From Achromobacter xylosoxidans A8 (GTDB taxonomy: Bacteria; Pseudomonadota; Gammaproteobacteria; Burkholderiales; Burkholderiaceae_B), in NCBI RefSeq assembly GCF_000165835.1, contig NC_014640.1:744001-808000 (forward strand): 64,000 nt of DNA, in the 5' to 3' direction. This document shows, piece by piece, positions 8,335 through 16,881 of this stretch. The position numbers and the translations under genes were made by a program. Under the pieces are notes generated by a model. That model made no database searches. It saw nothing but the letters and a program-made list of their open reading frames with translations, and was not told the DNA's origin. Position 1 is the stretch's first letter. Every line of letters starts with the position of its first letter.

Positions 8335-8796
8335 ATGCAGGACGACAAAGCGAACGAGCAGAAAGTGGAAATGTGGACCGACGGCGCCTGCAAGGGCAAT
8401 CCCGGTCCGGGCGGCTGGGGCGTGCTGATGCGCGCCGGGGGCCACGAAAAGACGCTACATGGCGGCGAACTTCAGACCACCAATAACCGGATGGAACTGC
8501 TGGCGGTCATCCAGGGCCTGCGCGCGCTCAAGCGCCCGTGCAGGGTCATCATCCACACGGACTCCCAATATGTGATGAAGGGCATGACCGAGTGGTTGGC
8601 CAACTGGAAGCGGCGCGGCTGGATGACGGCCGACAAGAAGCCGGTCAAGAACGTCGAACTGTGGCAATTGCTGGACGAACAGGTGCAACGCCATACGGTG
8701 TCCTGGCGCTGGGTCCGCGGACACGCCGGCGATCCGGGCAACGAACGGGCCGACCAATTGGCCAATATGGGCGTGGAATCGGCCAAGCGGGGCTGA
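8335..8796 (+). CDS. rnhA: Ribonuclease HI
   Basis: Cleaves the RNA strand of RNA-DNA hybrids, removing R-loops and primers. The 153-residue protein has all catalytic residues: D16 in '[16 protein letters not shown]', E54 in 'NNRMELLAV', D76 in 'HTDSQYV', and H130 and D140 in '[16 protein letters not shown]'. The basic handle '[16 protein letters not shown]' is intact. In E. coli rnhA lies beside dnaQ; here an RND pump operon separates them. A hairpin at 8817-8840 follows. Confidence 0.96.
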   Translation: MQDDKANEQKVEMWTDGACKGNPGPGGWGVLMRAGGHEKTLHGGELQTTNNRMELLAVIQGLRALKRPCRVIIHTDSQYVMKGMTEWLANWKRRGWMTADKKPVKNVELWQLLDEQVQRHTVSWRWVRGHAGDPGNERADQLANMGVESAKRG

Positions 8797-8816
8797 TGGC
8801 ATCGGGAAATACCCTC

Positions 8817-8840
8817 AAATCCGCCCTCAGGGGCGGATTT
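8817..8840 (+). terminator. Hairpin downstream of rnhA
   Basis: Nine-bp arms AAATCCGCC (8817-8825) and GGCGGATTT (8832-8840) flank a 6-base loop. The following bases are only moderately T-rich, so it is a probable rather than strong terminator. Confidence 0.6.
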
Positions 8841-8976
8841 AGTTCTTTCATCCGGCTTCAGGATTGTTCCAGTATGTAAATTCGGGTGCTAAAGTGCCAA
8901 CCCTCATTCCAGTTCCTGCGGCGCAGTCCGCGTGGGGGCATGCCTGGCCCGCGCCGCAATACCGCCACATTTGCGC

Positions 8977-10065
8977 ATGAAAAAAGCAGTACTGCTCGCC
9001 GCCGTAGCGGCAGGGGTGGCCGCGGGGGCCGCGCTCGGCGTTTTTGTGCCGCGCTGGCTCGCCTTCGGAACCGTCAGTCCACCACCCGGCGCCGTCGAAG
9101 CGCCCCTGGTCACGCGCGCCGCGCCCGTCCGGGTCGAAGTGGCCGCCGTCGAAGAGATTCCTTTCGCGCGCGGCATCTCGGCCGTGGGCAGCCTGCGCTC
9201 CGACGAATCCGTGGTGCTGCGCCCGGAAGTGGCCGGCCGCATCCAGTCCATCGATTTCAAGGAAGGCCAGCCGGTCAAGCGCGGTGACGTGCTGATCCGC
9301 CTGGACGATTCCGTGCCGCGCGCGGAATTGGCCCAGGCGCGCGCCAATCTGACGCTGGCGCAAAGCCACTACCGGCGCTCCGTGGAGTTGCAGGGCAAGG
9401 GCTTCGTCAGCCAGCAGGCGCGCGACGAGTCCGCAAGCACGCTGAAGGTGCAGGAAGCCGCCGTGGCGCTGGCCCAGGCGCGGCTGGACAAGATGACGAT
9501 CTCGGCGCCGTTCGGCGGCATTGTGGGCTTGCGCAGCGTGTCGGTGGGCGACTACGTCAATCAGGGCCAGGACTTGGCGCCGCTGGAGGCGATCGATCCG
9601 CTCAAGGTGGACTTCCGCGTTCCCGAAATGTATTTGAGCAAGGTGGGCGTGGGCCAGCAGTTGACGCTGCGCATGGATGCGCTGCCCGGCCAGGAGCGGC
9701 CGGGTACGGTTTACGCGGTCAGCCCGCTGGTCGATGCGGGTGGACGTTCCATCCTGCTGCGCGCCACGGTCGCCAACAAGGATGCGGTGCTGCGCCCGGG
9801 CATGTTCGCCCGCGTGCAGCTGCAGTTCAATCAGGACAAGGCGCTGGTCGCGCCGGAAGCCGCGTTGTCGCCCTCGGGCGCGACGCAGTATGTCTACCGG
9901 GTCAAGAACGGCGCGGCCGAGCGGCGCGAGGTCACCATCGGCGAGCGCCGCGAGGGCCGCGTCGAGATCCTGACCGGGGTGGCGGCGGGCGACCAGCTGG
10001 TGGTGTCGGGCCTGCAACGGGTGACGGACGGCGCCGCGGTGACCGTTCTGGCCAACGGCGCGTGA
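8977..10065 (+). CDS. RND efflux periplasmic adaptor (membrane fusion protein)
   Basis: A 362-residue adaptor linking an inner-membrane RND pump to an outer-membrane channel. A single N-terminal hydrophobic segment (about residues 3-22) anchors or exports it. The biotinyl-lipoyl-like halves are visible in 'LRPEVAGRIQSIDFKEGQPVK' region and 'MTISAPFGGIVGLRSVSVGDYV', separated by an alpha-hairpin with Ala/Gln-rich helices, and followed by beta-barrel and membrane-proximal domains. The ATG at 8977 is chosen because the next upstream ATG precedes no signal-like sequence. The RND pump gene follows after 33 bp. No outer-membrane factor is encoded here, so a shared TolC/OprM-type channel is inferred. 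Confidence 0.92.
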   Translation: MKKAVLLAAVAAGVAAGAALGVFVPRWLAFGTVSPPPGAVEAPLVTRAAPVRVEVAAVEEIPFARGISAVGSLRSDESVVLRPEVAGRIQSIDFKEGQPVKRGDVLIRLDDSVPRAELAQARANLTLAQSHYRRSVELQGKGFVSQQARDESASTLKVQEAAVALAQARLDKMTISAPFGGIVGLRSVSVGDYVNQGQDLAPLEAIDPLKVDFRVPEMYLSKVGVGQQLTLRMDALPGQERPGTVYAVSPLVDAGGRSILLRATVANKDAVLRPGMFARVQLQFNQDKALVAPEAALSPSGATQYVYRVKNGAAERREVTIGERREGRVEILTGVAAGDQLVVSGLQRVTDGAAVTVLANGA

Positions 10066-10098
10066 CGCCGGCTTTTTTCCCTATCTGGCGGTAGCGCA

Positions 10099-13000
10099 AT
10101 GCGTATCTCGGAAACCTGCATCAAGCGGCCGGTGTTCGCATCGGTCCTGTCGCTGATCATCGTGCTGATCGGCCTGATTTCGTATTCGCGCCTGACCGTG
10201 CGCGAGTATCCCAAGATCGATGAGCCCATCGTTTCGGTGGACACGACCTATAAGGGCGCCTCGCCCGAAGTGATCGAGTCGCAGGTGACCAAGCCGCTGG
10301 AAGACCAGCTGGCCGGCATCGAGGGCGTGGACGTGATGACCTCGCGCAGCCGGTCGGAACGCAGCCTCATCAACATCAAGTTCAATCTGTCGCGCAATCC
10401 GGACGCCGCGGCCGCGGAAGTCCGCGACAAGGTCTCGCGCGCGCGCCGCTTCCTGCCCGACGAGATCGATGAACCCATCATCGGCAAGGTCGAGGCGGAC
10501 TCCCAGCCCATCATCTACATCGCGGTCGAGTCCGGTACGTATTCCGCGATCCAGACCTCGGACTACATCAACCGCTACATCAAGACCCGCCTGTCGGTGC
10601 TGCCCGGCGCGGCCGAGGTGCGCGTCTTCGGCGAACGCCTGCCGTCCATGCGCATCTACGTGGACCGTGACAAGCTCGCCGCCTACGGCCTGACCGTGCA
10701 GGACGTGGAGGCCGCGCTGCGCAGCCAGAACGTGGAGATTCCAGCCGGCCGCATCGAATCGCGCGCCCGCGAGTTCTCGGTGGTGTCTTCCACCGACCTG
10801 CAGACGCCGGCGCAGTTTGAGAACGTGATCGTCGCCAACGTCAAAGGCTACCCGGTGCGCATGCGCGACGTGGCCAATGTGGAGATCGCCGCCGCCAGCG
10901 ACCGCGTGCTGTCGCGGTTCAACGGCAAGCCCGCCATCAACATCGGCGTGACGCGCCAGTCCACCGCCAACCCGCTGGAACTGTCCAAGGCCGCGCGCGA
11001 GGAAGTGGCGCGCCTCAACGAGAACCTGCCGGCCGGCATGAAGCTGAACATCGCGTACGACTCGTCGGTGTTCATCGAGCGCTCCATCGATTCCGTGTTC
11101 CACACCATCGGCGAAGCCATCGTCCTGGTGGTGCTGGTGATCTTCTTCTTCCTGCGCAACCTGCGCGCCAGCATCATCCCCATCGTCACCATCCCGGTAT
11201 CGCTGGTGGGCGCCTGTGCGCTGATGTACCTGTTCGGTTTTTCCATCAACACGCTGACCCTGCTGGCCATGGTGCTGGCCATCGGCCTGGTGGTGGATGA
11301 CGCCATCGTGGTGCTGGAAAATATCTTCCGCCACATCGAAGAGGGCATGCCGCGCAAAGAGGCCGCCCTGCGCGGTTCGCGCGAGATCGGCTTCGCGGTG
11401 GTCGCGATGACCATGACCCTGGTCACCGTGTACGCGCCGCTGGCCTTCGCCACCGGCCGCACCGGACGGCTGTTCATCGAGTTCGCGCTGGCGCTGGCCG
11501 GCGCGGTGCTGGTGTCGGGCTTCGTGGCGCTGACGCTTACGCCCATGATGTGCTCGGTGCTGCTGCGCCACCAGAGCAGCCACAGCCGCTGGTACAACAT
11601 GATCGAAGGCTGGCTCAATGCCATGAGCAACGGCTACCGGCGCGCGCTTGGGGCCTCCTTGCGCCATCGCTGGCTAGTGGTGGTGATAGGCGTGGCGGTG
11701 GCGGCCGCGAGCGGGGTGCTGTTCAAGGTGGTCAAGAGCGAGCTGGCGCCCATCGAGGACCGCGGCGTGGTGTTCGGCATCGTCAGCTCGCCGGAAGGCG
11801 CCACGCTGAACTACACGCTGGAAAGCATGCTGGGCATCGAGAAGTTCTATTCCGAGATTCCGGAGGCCAGCGGCAGCCAGGTGACCGTGGGCTTCCCCAC
11901 GGTGACGGACGGCACCGCCATCCTGCGCCTGAAGCCCTGGGAAGAACGCAGCCGCAAGCAGCAGGCCATCACGCAGCAGCTGCAGCCGCAGTTCGCCTCG
12001 CTGCCTGGGGTGCGGGCGTTTCCGACCAATCCGCCGTCGCTGGGCCAGTCGGCGCGCTCCAAGCCGGTTGAGTTCATCATCATGAGCCAGGCGTCGTACG
12101 CCGAGCTGTCGCGCCTGACCGAAGTCTTCCTGGCCGAACTGCGCAAGTATCCCGGCCTGATCAATCTGGACACGGACCTGCGCTTGAACACGCCCGAGTT
12201 GCGGGTGCGGGTGGACCGCGACAAGATGGCCGACGTGGGCGCCAATGTGGACACCGTGGGCCGCACCCTGGAATCGATGCTGGGCGGCCGCCAGGTCACC
12301 CGCTACAAGGACGAAGGCGAACAGTACGACGTGATCGTGCAGGTGACGCCGCGCGACCGCGCCAATCCCACCGACATTTCCGGCATCTATGTCCGGGCGC
12401 GCGACGGCAGCATGGTGCAGCTGGACAACCTGCTGGGCGTGCACGAAGGCGTGTCGCCGCAGTCGCTGAATCACTTCAACCGCCTGCGCGCCGTGAAGAT
12501 CGACGGCGCGGTGGCGCCGGGCTACGCCTTGGGCGAAGTCCTGGCGCACATGCACCAGGTGGCGCGCGACGTGCTGCCCAACACCATCGTGACCGACCTG
12601 GACGGCCAGTCGCGCGAGTTCCGCGATTCCTCCGGCAGCATCTACCTGGTGTTCGCCATGGCGCTGGCCTTCATCTACCTGGTGCTGGCCGCGCAGTTCG
12701 AAAGCTGGCGCAATCCCTTCATCATCATGCTGTCGGTGCCGCTGTCCATGACCGGCGCGCTGCTGGCGCTGTGGCTGACCGGCGGCACCTTGTCCATCTA
12801 CAGCCAGATTGGCCTGATCACGCTGGTGGGGCTGATCACCAAGCACGGCATCCTGATCGTCGAATTCACCAACCAGCTGCGCGACGAGGGCAAGGAATTG
12901 TTCGAGGCCGTGGTTGAGGCCAGCGTGCTGCGCCTGCGCCCCATCCTGATGACGACCGGCGCCATGGTGCTGGGCACCGTGCCGCTGGCACTGTCCACGG

Positions 13001-13215
13001 GCGCGGGGGCGGAATCGCGCCAGCAGATCGGCTGGGTTCTGGTGGGCGGGCTGATGCTGGGTACACTACTGACCTTGTTCGTCGTGCCGGTGGCCTATAC
13101 CTTGATCGCCACCGCACGCAAGAAACCCGGCCAGGCCGGCAGCGCAGCGCATCATCCGGACCCCGCTCCGGCGCCGCACGCGCAGCCCGCCGCGCCTGCC
13201 CAAGCGTCGGAATAA
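10099..13215 (+). CDS. RND-family efflux pump, HAE1 type (AcrB/MexB-like)
   Basis: A 1038-residue proton-driven inner-membrane pump. It has the standard layout: TM1 at about residues 12-30, a large periplasmic loop, TM2-6, a second periplasmic loop and the final TM block ending near 1010. The TM4 proton-relay motif 'GLVVDDAIVVLENI' with paired aspartates is present, and TM10 has 'TKHGILIVEFTNQL'. It belongs to the shorter HAE1 group typical of MexK/AcrB-like pumps with one pump protein. Substrates cannot be read from sequence; by family they would be hydrophobic or cationic drugs. dnaQ starts 3 bp after its stop. Confidence 0.94.
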   Translation: MRISETCIKRPVFASVLSLIIVLIGLISYSRLTVREYPKIDEPIVSVDTTYKGASPEVIESQVTKPLEDQLAGIEGVDVMTSRSRSERSLINIKFNLSRNPDAAAAEVRDKVSRARRFLPDEIDEPIIGKVEADSQPIIYIAVESGTYSAIQTSDYINRYIKTRLSVLPGAAEVRVFGERLPSMRIYVDRDKLAAYGLTVQDVEAALRSQNVEIPAGRIESRAREFSVVSSTDLQTPAQFENVIVANVKGYPVRMRDVANVEIAAASDRVLSRFNGKPAINIGVTRQSTANPLELSKAAREEVARLNENLPAGMKLNIAYDSSVFIERSIDSVFHTIGEAIVLVVLVIFFFLRNLRASIIPIVTIPVSLVGACALMYLFGFSINTLTLLAMVLAIGLVVDDAIVVLENIFRHIEEGMPRKEAALRGSREIGFAVVAMTMTLVTVYAPLAFATGRTGRLFIEFALALAGAVLVSGFVALTLTPMMCSVLLRHQSSHSRWYNMIEGWLNAMSNGYRRALGASLRHRWLVVVIGVAVAAASGVLFKVVKSELAPIEDRGVVFGIVSSPEGATLNYTLESMLGIEKFYSEIPEASGSQVTVGFPTVTDGTAILRLKPWEERSRKQQAITQQLQPQFASLPGVRAFPTNPPSLGQSARSKPVEFIIMSQASYAELSRLTEVFLAELRKYPGLINLDTDLRLNTPELRVRVDRDKMADVGANVDTVGRTLESMLGGRQVTRYKDEGEQYDVIVQVTPRDRANPTDISGIYVRARDGSMVQLDNLLGVHEGVSPQSLNHFNRLRAVKIDGAVAPGYALGEVLAHMHQVARDVLPNTIVTDLDGQSREFRDSSGSIYLVFAMALAFIYLVLAAQFESWRNPFIIMLSVPLSMTGALLALWLTGGTLSIYSQIGLITLVGLITKHGILIVEFTNQLRDEGKELFEAVVEASVLRLRPILMTTGAMVLGTVPLALSTGAGAESRQQIGWVLVGGLMLGTLLTLFVVPVAYTLIATARKKPGQAGSAAHHPDPAPAPHAQPAAPAQASE

Positions 13216-13218
13216 GTT

Positions 13219-13941
13219 ATGCGCCAGATCATCTTTGACACTGAAACCACCGGACTGGACCCTGCCCAGGGCCATCGCATCGTCGAGATCGGCTGCGTGG
13301 AAATGGTCAACCGGATGAGCACCGGCAACAACCTGCACATCTACCTGAACCCGGACCGCGACAGCGACCCCGAGGCTTTGGCGGTGCACGGCCTGACCAC
13401 GGAGTTCCTGTCCGACAAGCCGCGCTTCGCCGATGTCGCGGACGAGTTCGTCAAGTTCATCCAGGGCGCCGAGCTGATCGCGCACAACGCGGCATTCGAC
13501 GTCAAGTTCTTCAACGCCGAACTCGCCAAGACCGGGCGCGGCCCGGTCACCGACTACTGCGAGACGGTCACCGATTCGCTGTTGCACGCGCGCTCGCTGT
13601 TCCCGGGCAAGCGCAATTCGCTGGACGCGCTGTGCGACCGTTTCGGTATCTCCAACGCCCACCGCACGCTGCACGGCGCATTGCTGGACTCGCAGCTGTT
13701 GGCGGAAGTCTGGCTGGCCATGACCCGCGGCCAGGACGCGCTGCTGATCGACGTGGACGATGGCGCCAGCGCTGGCGGCAACGGCGTCGAACTGGCTCGC
13801 TTCGACGCGTCGGGCTTGCCCGTGATCAAAGCCAGCGAAGCGGAACTGGCCGAGCATGAAACCTATCTCGCGGCCCTGGACAAGTCCGTGGGCGGGGAGT
13901 GCACCTGGCGCAAGATCGACGCGCCGGTGGCGGCCGTCTAA
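13219..13941 (+). CDS. dnaQ: DNA polymerase III epsilon subunit (3'-5' proofreading exonuclease)
   Basis: The proofreading subunit of the replicative polymerase core. The 240-residue protein has ExoI 'IIFDTETTGLD' (D7, E9), ExoII 'IAHNAAFDVKFFNAEL' and ExoIII 'RTLHGALLDSQLLAEV', the full DEDDh set. A C-terminal tail of about 50 residues provides the alpha-subunit contact. It starts 3 bp after the RND pump stop codon, so unless a promoter lies inside the pump gene its expression is tied to the efflux operon. A tRNA-Val promoter follows immediately. Confidence 0.94.
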   Translation: MRQIIFDTETTGLDPAQGHRIVEIGCVEMVNRMSTGNNLHIYLNPDRDSDPEALAVHGLTTEFLSDKPRFADVADEFVKFIQGAELIAHNAAFDVKFFNAELAKTGRGPVTDYCETVTDSLLHARSLFPGKRNSLDALCDRFGISNAHRTLHGALLDSQLLAEVWLAMTRGQDALLIDVDDGASAGGNGVELARFDASGLPVIKASEAELAEHETYLAALDKSVGGECTWRKIDAPVAAV

Positions 13942-13957
13942 AGTTTTTCGAGGCGAC

Positions 13958-13987
13958 TTGCACACGTTCAAAAAAACGTGCTAATAT
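13958..13987 (+). promoter_or_regulatory. Promoter of tRNA-Val
   Basis: TTGCAC (13958-13963) and TAATAT (13982-13987) are spaced by 18 bases and placed so that transcription would begin about 7 bases before the mature tRNA 5' end. This AT-rich patch lies between dnaQ and the tRNA. Confidence 0.65.
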
Positions 13988-14000
13988 TTCGCCTCTTTCG

Positions 14001-14075
14001 GGGTGGTTAGCTCAGTGGTAGAGCACTGCCTTCACACGGCAGGGGTCACTGGTTCGAACCCAGTACTACCCACCA
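14001..14075 (+). tRNA. tRNA-Val, anticodon CAC
   Basis: A 75-base cloverleaf. The acceptor GGGTGGT pairs with ACTACCC (one G-T wobble); the anticodon stem CTGCC/GGCAG encloses loop TTCACAC with anticodon CAC, reading GUG; the T arm ACTGG-TTCGAAC-CCAGT is perfect. Discriminator A and the CCA end (14073-14075) are genome-encoded. Confidence 0.97.
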
Positions 14076-14409
14076 AAGACCCTTGGAAGACAACGCAGGC
14101 CCCAGGTCCAACGTTGTCGGCGCCCCAAGGTTAAAAAGACGCAAAGCAAAAAGCCAGCCGCGAGGTTGGCTTTTTTGTTTTGCACGCGTCGAACATATCG
14201 AGCCCGCCTTCAAGCCCAAGTGCTTTGGCCCGGGGTGCTTTGCATATGGGACGCCAGCCATTGCGCGGAACCGTCCCTTTCATTACGCTTAGATTGATTT
14301 GACGCAAGCGGACTCTCATCGATTGAGCCGCATCGCATGCGAGCCTGACTATCATTGATAACAAAGGCTTTGGCCCGTGGGGCCAGGCGTAGGCGAACAG
14401 GAGAAGGTC
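14076..14409 (+). other. Intergenic region after tRNA-Val
   Basis: This 334-bp gap contains the tRNA terminator and otherwise no convincing gene. Short reading frames on both strands lack an RBS and resemble no known protein. No repeat of the tRNA 3' end and no integrase is seen, so there is no sign of an integrated element. The last bases carry the AGGAGAAGG RBS of the next gene. Confidence 0.6.
14149..14176 (+). terminator. Intrinsic terminator of tRNA-Val
   Basis: AAGCCAGCC and GGTTGGCTT form a hairpin with loop GCGA, followed by TTTTTTGTTTT. The stem extends outward imperfectly through flanking A- and T-rich arms to a GC base, making a long hairpin. Confidence 0.85.
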
Positions 14410-14577
14410 ATGTCCGAGCACACCACTACCATGTTGATCATCATCGGCGCTGGCGTGGCGCTCATGCTGATCGGCTTCGGGCTGCGCGACCGCAATCTCG
14501 GCATGGGGCTGATGGGCGTAGGCCTGATCACGGCCCTGGGCACGATTATCTACAAGGCCTACATCACCTTCTATTGA
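14410..14577 (+). CDS. Small hydrophobic membrane protein, unknown function
   Basis: A 55-residue protein with two predicted membrane segments: 'TTTMLIIIGAGVALMLIGFG' (about residues 4-23) and 'MGLMGVGLITALGTIIYKAY' (about 31-50), joined by a short 'LRDRNLG' loop. The start is supported by AGGAGAAGG at good spacing. I do not recognise the family. It stands alone between tRNA-Val and a convergent yaiI-type gene. Coding potential rests on the RBS, the regular hydrophobic pattern and the absence of any better frame. Confidence 0.6.
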   Translation: MSEHTTTMLIIIGAGVALMLIGFGLRDRNLGMGLMGVGLITALGTIIYKAYITFY

Positions 14578-14601
14578 CCGCCTGTCGCGGCCGCCGGGGA
14601 C

Positions 14602-15066
14602 TCAGCCCTTCTGCGCGTTGCGCGCCGCGCGCGCCAGCAGGCTGTCCAGCTGGTTGGCGAAGGCCTTGCGGTCGGCCTGGCTGAACGATGCCGGGCCGCC
14701 GGTGTCTACGCCGCTGGCCCGCAATTCTTCCATCATGTCCCGCAGCGCCAGCCGTTCCCGGATGGTTTCCGGCGAATAGCGCTCGCCGCGCGGGTTCAGC
14801 GCCAGCGCGCCTTTTTCCAGGACCTCCGCGGCCAGCGGGATGTCGCCGGTGATGACTAGGTCGCCCGGCTCCGCGCGTTCGGCGATGTGGGCGTCGGCGA
14901 CGTCGAAGCCGCGCGGCACCTGCACTGCGCGGATCAGCGGCGAGGGCGGGGTGTAAAGCATCTGGTTGGCCACCAGCGTCAGCGGCACCTGCCAGCGCTG
15001 GGCAGCGCGGAACAGGATGTCTTTGATGACCGCGGGGCAGGCGTCCGCATCGACCCAGATGTGCAT
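14602..15066 (-). CDS. YaiI/YqxD family protein (UPF0178, PIN-like)
   Basis: A 154-residue member of the widely conserved UPF0178 family, whose fold is related to PIN nucleases; the biochemical role is not established. Hallmarks are '[18 protein letters not shown]' at the start, '[28 protein letters not shown]' in the middle and '[14 protein letters not shown]' near the end, with acidic residues positioned like PIN-domain metal ligands. It follows the small ribbon-helix-helix-like gene by 4 bp, so the two are probably co-expressed. Confidence 0.9.
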   Translation of the reverse strand: MHIWVDADACPAVIKDILFRAAQRWQVPLTLVANQMLYTPPSPLIRAVQVPRGFDVADAHIAERAEPGDLVITGDIPLAAEVLEKGALALNPRGERYSPETIRERLALRDMMEELRASGVDTGGPASFSQADRKAFANQLDSLLARAARNAQKG

Positions 15067-15070
15067 GCGC

Positions 15071-15337
15071 TTATTTGTCCAGCGCGTTCTGCAGCACTTC
15101 GGCGACGATGTCGTTGGTGGACACGCCGCGTTCGGCCGCCAGGGCGCGCAGCTTGTCGGCGTGCGCCTGCGACAGCTTCAGCGGGAAGGGCACCAGGCCG
15201 GCGGCCTGGTCCAGCTTGCGCTGCTCGCGGCGGTCGGGCGCTTGCGAGGCGGTGCCGAAGCGGTCCGGCGTGGCGGCTTGCTTGAGTTGGCCGGCCAGCT
15301 TCAGGGCCTGGTTTTTCTGCAGATCGAGTTTATTCAT
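15071..15337 (-). CDS. Small protein with ribbon-helix-helix-like C-terminus
   Basis: An 88-residue hypothetical protein. Residues from about 48 onward, '[20 protein letters not shown]' followed by '[18 protein letters not shown]', look like a short strand plus two helices as in ribbon-helix-helix DNA-binding proteins; the N-terminal half is charged and Gln/Lys-rich. The ATG at 15337 has AGGAA upstream and is preferred to one 8 codons earlier. It precedes the YaiI-family gene by 4 bp. A DNA-binding role is inference from pattern only. Confidence 0.7.
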   Translation of the reverse strand: MNKLDLQKNQALKLAGQLKQAATPDRFGTASQAPDRREQRKLDQAAGLVPFPLKLSQAHADKLRALAAERGVSTNDIVAEVLQNALDK

Positions 15338-15379
15338 GGGAATTCCTGGTAGGGAGCGCAATCATAAGCGCAACCGGCT

Positions 15380-16879
15380 TCATTGCGGTTTGGCCTGTTC
15401 CAGCTTGGCCAGCCCTTCCTGGGCGCCGTCGTGCAGCGGCACGGTCAGCCCGCGCCGGGCGGTCGCTATGCCGACCTGGGCGCCCTGGGCCGATCCTGCG
15501 GCCAGCAGGTCCTGTCCGGTCACGTAAACCGCGCGCACGATCACCAGGGCTTCATCGCGAGTCAGGTCGGCGGTGGTGAGCAGCAGCGCCGCCATGCCCA
15601 AGGTGGGGATTGCTTCGGTCTGGTTGGGGTAGGTGCCGGCGGCGATGTCCAGCGGCATCAGCGCGTTGTCCTCGGCCGCGGTCAGCGTCTTGATGGCGGC
15701 GGGGTCCAGCGGCAGCAGTTTCAAGCGGGCCTGGGTCAACGCGTCGCGCAGGGGCGTTGCGGGCACGCCGATGACCTGGGCGGCGGCGTCGACCGTGCCG
15801 GCGTTCAAGGCCGGCAGGGACTCGGTGAAGGGGGTGTCGGCCACCTTGTAGTCGCGGCCGGCCTGCAGGCCGTGGGCGGCCAGCACTGTTTCCAGCGTGG
15901 CGCGCACCGCCGAACCTTCCGGCCCGAGGGCGATGGTCTTGCCCTTGAGGTCGCGCACGCCGCGCAGGGCGGCATCGTCGCGCACCACGATATGGACCAG
16001 TTCCGGATACAGGCTGCCCAAGGCGCGCAGCCCGGTGAACGGACCCTGGCCCGCGAACGGCCCCTTGCCGTCGTAGGCGAGCCGCGCCGTGTCGGCCTGG
16101 GCCAGCCCGACCACGGCGTCGCCGCTACGCAGCAGCGCGATGTTCTCGGCGCCGCCGCCAGTGATCAGGGGCGAGACGCGGATCTGCTGCTTGCGCGCCA
16201 CGTCGCTCAGGGCGCGCGCGAAGGCCACGTACTCGCCACGGTCCGGGCCGCCGGCCAGCGGGTAGCCCTGTTGCATGCGGGCCAGCCGGCCGTTGATGCG
16301 CGCGACCGAACGCTCCAGTTCCTGCTGCACCACGTGCTGCGCGGTGCTGGAGGCGCTATAGGAAACCGAATGGGTGATCTGGTCCAGCGTATCCAGCAAC
16401 TGGCGCGTGACGGGCGGCGGCGCGCCGGTGTCCAGGTTGGGCGCCTCGGCTGCCTTGAAGCCGGCCGGGGTCACCAGTTTCCAGGTGTCGCCGTCCTTGC
16501 GGTAGATCGCGCTGGCGTGCGCAACGATGCGGTCGCCGGCCTGGTTGCCGCCGGATTTCACGCCGCTGATGCTGCGCGGGCCGGCCCCCAGCAGCGTGAC
16601 CAGCGCGGCGGCGCCGGGCTGGTCCCAGGCGCCCAGGGTGACGTTGCGTCCCAGGTCCAGTTCGACGTCGTAATAGACCACGCGGCGGGTTTCGCCCGCG
16701 GGGGCGCTGTTGTCCGAGGCCGATCCCATGCGCTTGAGTTCGGCGATACGGAACAGGCCGGCGCCATAGGCGGTGGCCAGGCTGTGTTCGACGTCGGCGC
16801 GCAAGGCGTCGGTATCCGGCGCGCGGCCGCAGGCCGCCAGCAGCAGGCAGAGGCTCAGGATGACGAGGCGTTTGAACAT
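15380..16879 (-). CDS. TAXI-family solute-binding lipoprotein with extra N-terminal domain
   Basis: A 499-residue predicted lipoprotein: the signal peptide ends in 'LLLAAC' with C17 as lipidation site. Residues about 25-140 form an extra domain of unknown type. A helical linker (about 155-205) leads to a TAXI (TRAP-associated extracytoplasmic immunogenic) binding domain from about 205 to the end, recognisable by 'GGAENIALLRSGDAVVGLAQADTA', 'DLKGKTIALGPEGSAVR' and 'GTVDAAAQVIGVPA'. TAXI proteins normally serve TRAP permeases and some bind glutamate. Here no TRAP permease is present; gltS ends 2 bp upstream, so the partner appears to be a glutamate symporter. Start at 16879 gives the only sensible signal peptide. 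Confidence 0.85.
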   Translation of the reverse strand: MFKRLVILSLCLLLAACGRAPDTDALRADVEHSLATAYGAGLFRIAELKRMGSASDNSAPAGETRRVVYYDVELDLGRNVTLGAWDQPGAAALVTLLGAGPRSISGVKSGGNQAGDRIVAHASAIYRKDGDTWKLVTPAGFKAAEAPNLDTGAPPPVTRQLLDTLDQITHSVSYSASSTAQHVVQQELERSVARINGRLARMQQGYPLAGGPDRGEYVAFARALSDVARKQQIRVSPLITGGGAENIALLRSGDAVVGLAQADTARLAYDGKGPFAGQGPFTGLRALGSLYPELVHIVVRDDAALRGVRDLKGKTIALGPEGSAVRATLETVLAAHGLQAGRDYKVADTPFTESLPALNAGTVDAAAQVIGVPATPLRDALTQARLKLLPLDPAAIKTLTAAEDNALMPLDIAAGTYPNQTEAIPTLGMAALLLTTADLTRDEALVIVRAVYVTGQDLLAAGSAQGAQVGIATARRGLTVPLHDGAQEGLAKLEQAKPQ

Positions 16880-16881
16880 GG

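Noticed and set aside
10081..11667. Long antisense frame within the RND pump gene
   Set aside because: It is a by-product of high GC third positions; the predicted protein is His/Gln/Arg-rich low-complexity sequence with no family resemblance. The same applies to 8848-10017 minus and 56429-57358 minus.
14001..14409. Possible genomic island attachment site at tRNA-Val
   Set aside because: No integrase, no repeat of the tRNA 3' end and no change in gene type follow; the gap holds only a terminator.
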